DNA from: DATGMS01 sp035303945
GTDB lineage: Bacteria > Bacteroidota > Bacteroidia > Cytophagales > Cyclobacteriaceae
Length of the DNA: 64,000 nucleotides
Assembly: GCA_035303945.1 (NCBI GenBank)
Contig: DATGQZ010000050.1
Coordinates: 62,001 to 126,000 of the forward strand
Reading direction: 5' to 3'
The notes beneath the pieces were generated by a model. It saw only the letters and a program-made list of their open reading frames with translations, made no database searches and had not been told where the DNA came from. Shown one piece after another: positions 60,210 through 64,000 of this stretch. The translations under genes and the position numbers were made by a program. Numbering within the stretch: the first letter of the stretch is position 1; each line of letters begins with the position of its first letter.

Positions 60210-60761
60210 TCAGGGGTTGATCAACTGGGACAATATGGGATCCAAAAATCCCTTAGCCATTAAGATTAAATCAGCTACTTCCCGGAAAGCACCACAACCA
60301 CCGCCCAGTGTAGATACAAAATCTACTTTATCTTGTACATAGGGCAAGGCATCAGCCGGGGCAGCAGAAAGTCCTGCTTTGGTAAGAATGGGCAGATCCC
60401 AAATATCGTCTCCTATGAAGGCACATTGTTCGTAGCCGATCTCCAGCTCAAGAAGTATCTTTTGAAGCTGAATATCCTTTTTTTCTATGCCATGATAGTG
60501 GAAATCAAAGCTTAACTCGTCACAGCGGTTTTTGACTACCTGAGAATTTCTACCCGAGATAACACCTACTTTGATGCCATTGCTCCTTAGGTATTGAACA
60601 ATCTGTCCATCCTTAACATTGAACCGCTTGTATTCTACACGGTTGTCGTCATAGATAATGCCACCATCCGTCAAGACGCCGTCGACATCTGTGATGAGCA
60701 ACTGCACATTCTTAGCTTTATCGATAATTTGCGGCGCTATATTTTTAAGGTAATTGTTCAT
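60210..60761 (-). CDS. kdsC: 3-deoxy-manno-octulosonate-8-phosphatase (KdsC-type HAD)
   Basis: 183 residues. HAD motif I is LLITDVDGVLTDGG (Asp25, Asp27), then FNVKDGQIVQYLRSNGIKVGVISGRNS and AFIGDDIWDLPILTKAGLSAAPADA, the KdsC pattern with no cap domain. It removes phosphate from KDO-8-P, the product of KdsA, which follows 29 bases later. Its start abuts the stop of the GNAT-nitrilase gene with no gap. HAD-like MurNAc or other sugar phosphatases are less likely given the partner. Confidence 0.92.
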   Translation of the reverse strand: MNNYLKNIAPQIIDKAKNVQLLITDVDGVLTDGGIIYDDNRVEYKRFNVKDGQIVQYLRSNGIKVGVISGRNSQVVKNRCDELSFDFHYHGIEKKDIQLQKILLELEIGYEQCAFIGDDIWDLPILTKAGLSAAPADALPYVQDKVDFVSTLGGGCGAFREVADLILMAKGFLDPILSQLINP

Positions 60762-62303
60762 TTATCGTTTCTTTTTCCATTGAATAGAATAAAGATCCAA
60801 CCGTCTTTGCGCCAGATTCTTTACCGTTCCCGCTTTTCGTATTTTGGTCAATAAGTCCAAATCCACATCCGCTACGATAGTCGTCTCGGTGTTAAGCGAA
60901 GCTTCAGCCACAATGGCATCATGCGGAAAGGAAAAGTCCGAAGGAGAATAAATCGCAGCCTGAGAATGTTGAATATCCATATTTTCTACCCGCGGCAAGT
61001 TCCCCACCGAACCTGTAATGGCTACATAGCATTCATTCTCGATTGCCCTTGCCTTGGAGCAAGTACTCACCCGTAAATAGGCGTTTTTAGTATCTGTCCA
61101 AAAAGGAACAAATAAAATATCCATCTCCTGCTCGGCTAATAGCCTACCCAGTTCGGGAAACTCCACATCATAACAGATCAGAATGCCAATTCTGCCGGCG
61201 TCCGTATCAAAGACCTTCAAGCCATTACCCCCCTGCAATCCCCAGTAGGATTGTTCATCCGGTGTAATGTGAAGTTTGTACTGTTTATCCGTAGTCCCAT
61301 CTCTGCGGCAGAGATAGCTAACATTCCTCAGTTTTTTACCATCATATTCAGGCATACTCCCTGCAATGATGTTCACGTTATAGGAGAGCGCCAGGTCACT
61401 CATCTTATTGATGATCTCTTCGGTATAATCAGCGAGATTTCGGATTGCTTCGGAGGCATCCATATTGTTAAACTCCGCCAAGAGGGGAGCATTGAAAAAC
61501 TCAGGAAATAAGCAGAAATCGGATTTATAATCAGATACCGTATCAACGAAGAATTCAACTTGTTGCATGAGGTCATCCACGTTGTTAAAGCGCCTCATCT
61601 TCCATTGCACCAGCCCCAGTCGGACAATCGACTTTTTGTTACCTATGAGTTTCTCTTCCTTTTCATAGTAAATATTGATCCACTCGAGTAAAGTAGCATA
61701 TGCTCTTGAATCCGTGTCCTCAGGTAGATATTTGGTGATGACTTTTCTAACGTGAAACTCGTTGGCCAACTGAAAGGACAATACCGGATCAAATATTTCC
61801 TTATTTTTAACCAGATCAATATACTTCCGGGGCGTCATCTGGTCGGCATACTTGCTGTAGCCAGGGATTCTACCTCCTGCAATGATGGATCTGAGATTGA
61901 GGTTTTCACAAAGCTCCTTTCTGGCATCGTAAAGCCGTCTTCCCAATCGGAGCCCTCGGTAATCTTTATGAACAAATACGTCTGTACCGTACAAGGTGTC
62001 GCCATTGTCGTCATGCGTATCAAACTTCCCATAGCCTGTAATTTGGTCGTAGGTATGGTTGTCTCCAAATTTGCTATAGTCGACGATAATGCTCAAGGCA
62101 ACAGCGATAACCTTACCATTATCTTCTATACAAATCTGCCCTTCGGGAAATGCTTTTAATTGATTTTTTAACTCTTCCTTCGTCCACGCCCCTCCTAGAT
62201 CTTTATATACAGAGACCATGATATCTCGGATATCATTGTAATCGGTCAATTTGATGTTTCTTAATTTAAGCCTGTGTTCTAATTCTTCTCTTTGCTTAGT
62301 CAT
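60762..62303 (-). CDS. GNAT N-acetyltransferase / carbon-nitrogen hydrolase fusion
   Basis: 513 residues. An N-terminal GNAT domain (about 15-190) has the acetyl-CoA segment VHKDYRGLRLGRRLYDARK. After a linker, a nitrilase-superfamily domain (about 225-510) carries the full Glu-Lys-Cys triad: Glu268 (FCLFPEFF), Lys343 (YKLHI) and Cys377 (GILICYDVEFPELGRLL). Such fusions recur in several bacterial groups; substrate unknown, perhaps an amide whose amine product is acetylated (inference). It is the first gene of a reverse run with kdsC and kdsA, without a link in function I can defend. A -7 box CAAAATTA (plus strand) at 62384-62391 may start the transcript. Confidence 0.9.
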   Translation of the reverse strand: MTKQREELEHRLKLRNIKLTDYNDIRDIMVSVYKDLGGAWTKEELKNQLKAFPEGQICIEDNGKVIAVALSIIVDYSKFGDNHTYDQITGYGKFDTHDDNGDTLYGTDVFVHKDYRGLRLGRRLYDARKELCENLNLRSIIAGGRIPGYSKYADQMTPRKYIDLVKNKEIFDPVLSFQLANEFHVRKVITKYLPEDTDSRAYATLLEWINIYYEKEEKLIGNKKSIVRLGLVQWKMRRFNNVDDLMQQVEFFVDTVSDYKSDFCLFPEFFNAPLLAEFNNMDASEAIRNLADYTEEIINKMSDLALSYNVNIIAGSMPEYDGKKLRNVSYLCRRDGTTDKQYKLHITPDEQSYWGLQGGNGLKVFDTDAGRIGILICYDVEFPELGRLLAEQEMDILFVPFWTDTKNAYLRVSTCSKARAIENECYVAITGSVGNLPRVENMDIQHSQAAIYSPSDFSFPHDAIVAEASLNTETTIVADVDLDLLTKIRKAGTVKNLAQRRLDLYSIQWKKKR

Positions 62304-62383
62304 GCTGCAAAATTAATTAAATTCTCTCTAACTTGTTGATTTGTAATATTTATTGGTCCGCTAGATTATTTACACCACTCATA

Positions 62384-62391
62384 CAAAATTA
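62384..62391 (-). promoter_or_regulatory. candidate -7 box for the GNAT-nitrilase operon
   Basis: TAATTTTG in the gene direction fits TAnnTTTG; it is 80 bases before the ATG. A second copy at 62308-62315 is only 4 bases from the ATG and is less likely. No -33 element seen. Confidence 0.3.
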
Positions 62392-62520
62392 TTTGGCCGG
62401 TAGTTATATTTTCAGAATGTATCCTATACATAAACGCTGAATAGTATTATCTTAGCTATACGTTCTTGCGAGATTCAATTTGTACAACATTGTCGGCAAC
62501 CCATTTTTTGTCATCTCCAC

Positions 62521-63468
62521 ATGAGGAAGATTATAAGTCTCTTTATTTTGTATTCCACTTTTGCGTATGCAAATGCTCAACGGTTAGACAGGTTTCGGTT
62601 CGAAGCTCCATTATCTTTTGCATTACATGGAGGACCTACTCAATATTTTGGTGATTTATATTCCTTTTGGAATTATAGAGAAGGTCTACAACCAGACTAT
62701 AATGTTACGCTAACTGCAAAGTGGACAACAGGTACAAATATTAGACTACGTGCCAACTTAAGCTACTACCAGATTTCTGGAGACGATAATGCAGCAGATC
62801 CCAGAAGTGGGCGCATGTTGAGAAAATTGAATTTTCGGGCGCAAAATTGGGAAGGTAGCTTTCAAGTAGAATATTATCTTCTACCTGTTAAATTATATCA
62901 TGTTAACAGGTCGTATTTCAATCCCTACTTCTTCGTAGGAGCAGGCTTAACCACGAATGACCCTCACGCTCGCTACCGGGGAAAATGGATTCCACTTCGG
63001 CCTCTGAAAACAGAGAACAAGGCTTATCCCGCCACTGCTGCAGTATTTCCTATGGGCCTCGGTATAAAATACAAAACCAACGTATGGGTAGATGTATTTA
63101 TCGAGGGAAATTATCGCTTCACTTTAACAGACTATCTGGATGATGTAAGCAAGTACAATATTTCTGGATTTTACGAAGATCTAATTGCAGACTATGGCCG
63201 TTGGGGAGAAGGCCCTAACCCAAACCGCCTGCGGTTGGCGATCAGACAGGAACGATATCTGTTCGAAAATGGAGAACCCAATATAGAATTAATTCGTGCC
63301 ACTAATGGGGCGGCTAGGCGTGGTAGTGGCGATCCATCTCTGACTGGGTCGCGAGGGAGGTACGATGGATATTTTACCCTTAATGTTGGAGTAGAGATTT
63401 TCGTTGCAGAGAATATCTGGGATGATTGGATTTTTAGAAAGAAAAGAGGAGGCTACCGATTGAGGTAA
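62521..63468 (+). CDS. outer-membrane beta-barrel protein (DUF6089/PorG-like)
   Basis: 315 residues. Signal peptide about 1-19 (FAYANAQ). The mature protein starts with ALHGGPTQYFGDLYSF, the G-x-x-x-Y-x-GDL pattern that opens DUF6089-type barrels, among them PorG of the type IX system. LTAKWTTGTNIRLRANLSYYQISGDD, YFNPYFFVGAGLTTNDP and FEIFV-type strands complete a barrel of about eight strands. With sprA in the same window a type IX role is conceivable, but related barrels outside that system are common. The C terminus is basic (RKKRGGYRLR). leuS follows 150 bases later. Confidence 0.62.
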   Translation: MRKIISLFILYSTFAYANAQRLDRFRFEAPLSFALHGGPTQYFGDLYSFWNYREGLQPDYNVTLTAKWTTGTNIRLRANLSYYQISGDDNAADPRSGRMLRKLNFRAQNWEGSFQVEYYLLPVKLYHVNRSYFNPYFFVGAGLTTNDPHARYRGKWIPLRPLKTENKAYPATAAVFPMGLGIKYKTNVWVDVFIEGNYRFTLTDYLDDVSKYNISGFYEDLIADYGRWGEGPNPNRLRLAIRQERYLFENGEPNIELIRATNGAARRGSGDPSLTGSRGRYDGYFTLNVGVEIFVAENIWDDWIFRKKRGGYRLR

Positions 63469-63571
63469 TCTTTTAGGTCAGTTGGGCAACTAAATTAGCG
63501 TTTCCAACCTTTTACTGGCCTCTACCCTACCTGTACTTGCCCTCTTATAGCCTACAGTAACAATATTTTTT

Positions 63572-63579
63572 TATTTTTG
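63572..63579 (+). promoter_or_regulatory. candidate -7 promoter box for leuS
   Basis: TATTTTTG fits TAnnTTTG, 39 bases before the ATG. No TTTG at the expected -33 spacing. Confidence 0.4.
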
Positions 63580-63618
63580 CACCTATCGCAAATCCACAGG
63601 AACGAAATCCCCACTTCA

Positions 63619-64000
63619 ATGGCTGATTATAACTTTAAAGAAATAGAAAAAAAGTGGCAACAGTATTGGGAAAACGCTAATACCTTTAACGCTCAGGTAG
63701 ATCCCAACAAAAAGAAGTACTATGTACTGGACATGTTTCCCTACCCATCCGGCGCCGGCCTACATGTGGGACATCCATTAGGTTATATTGCATCCGATAT
63801 TATCAGCCGCTATAAAAGGGCACAAGGATACAATGTTCTTCATCCTATGGGCTATGATTCCTTTGGACTTCCCGCGGAACAATATGCCATCCAGACGGGA
63901 CAGCATCCCGCCTTAACTACGGAAGAAAATATCAACCGTTATACGCAACAGTTAAAGAACATCGGTTTTGCTTTTGATTGGGACAAAGAGGTAAGAACTT
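63619..64000 (+). CDS. leuS: leucyl-tRNA synthetase (3' end outside window)
   Basis: 127 codons are visible from ATG 63619, and the gene runs off the end. The N terminus MADYNFKEIEKKWQQYWEN, the class-I HIGH-type motif in FPYPSGAGLHVGHPLGY and the segment HPMGYDSFGLPAEQYAIQTGQHPA are unmistakable for LeuS. It charges tRNA-Leu. The gene has its own candidate promoter box. The upstream barrel gene is probably a separate unit. Confidence 0.97.
   Translation, partial: MADYNFKEIEKKWQQYWENANTFNAQVDPNKKKYYVLDMFPYPSGAGLHVGHPLGYIASDIISRYKRAQGYNVLHPMGYDSFGLPAEQYAIQTGQHPALTTEENINRYTQQLKNIGFAFDWDKEVRT

Noticed and set aside
1..64000. CRISPR arrays, transposases, integrases, prophage genes or long direct repeats
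   Set aside because: None seen on reading either strand; gene content and style are uniform core genome.

Overview
The window is chromosomal DNA from a member of the Bacteroidota, most likely order Cytophagales and perhaps near Cyclobacteriaceae (inference). The support is a full-length SprA (type IX secretion and gliding), a RemB/Wzi-like outer-membrane protein, BT_3928-, DUF1599-, DUF4292- and DUF4837-type genes, Tat-exported enzymes, near absence of Shine-Dalgarno sites, and several promoters of the Bacteroidota form TTTG-N19-TAnnTTTG. There are no rRNA or tRNA genes, CRISPR arrays, insertion sequences or phage genes. Base composition and style look even throughout, so this is core housekeeping DNA rather than an island.

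Layout. 1-5.9 kb: 3' part of a RemB-like beta-barrel gene, a small membrane protein, YifB/ComM AAA protein, bactofilin, a convergent trans-sulfuration enzyme, and a thiamine-binding protein. 6-12.4 kb: BipA, NADP-isocitrate dehydrogenase (reverse), crotonase, a polysaccharide flippase and dUTPase. 12.5-16.3 kb: TPR protein, DUF4292 lipoprotein and EnvC-like amidase activator. 16.3-32.3 kb: a long forward run starting at a near-perfect promoter: tatA, gatA, mltD, DUF4837 lipoprotein, malic enzyme, ruvA, sprA, gcvH, vanZ-like and tonB. 32.4-41.6 kb: Tat-exported aldo/keto reductase, WG-repeat protein, nfeD-floA, proS, a low-complexity lipoprotein and a FadL-like porin. 41.6-45.5 kb: aroK, BT_3928-like protein and DUF1599 (reverse), divergent from folP-cdaA. 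45.5-49.8 kb: divergent kbl/tdh threonine-catabolism pair, Tat-exported TIM-barrel protein, ArsC/Spx-like protein and DUF4168 protein. 49.9-56.7 kb (reverse): a frameshifted TonB_C gene, hemL, a TPR plus periplasmic-binding-protein gene, guaA, folE and a PTPS. 56.8-59.2 kb: two convergent L,D-transpeptidases of different families. 59.3-62.3 kb (reverse): kdsA, kdsC and a GNAT-nitrilase fusion. 62.5-64 kb: an outer-membrane barrel and the start of leuS.

Themes. Envelope biogenesis dominates: bactofilin, flippase, EnvC, MltD, two L,D-transpeptidases, KDO synthesis, TonB, SprA and FadL/RemB-like barrels. Threonine to glycine (Tdh, Kbl) feeds the glycine cleavage system, whose H protein is also here. 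FolE, a PTPS with the mammalian-type CX5HGH motif and FolP form pterin and folate branches. I found no clear evidence of a wholly new system. The best second-look items are the single-base frameshift at about 50290, the dyad between kbl and tdh, the FolE/PTPS pair, the low-complexity lipoprotein at 38.6-39.9 kb, and several non-ATG starts, notably sprA.
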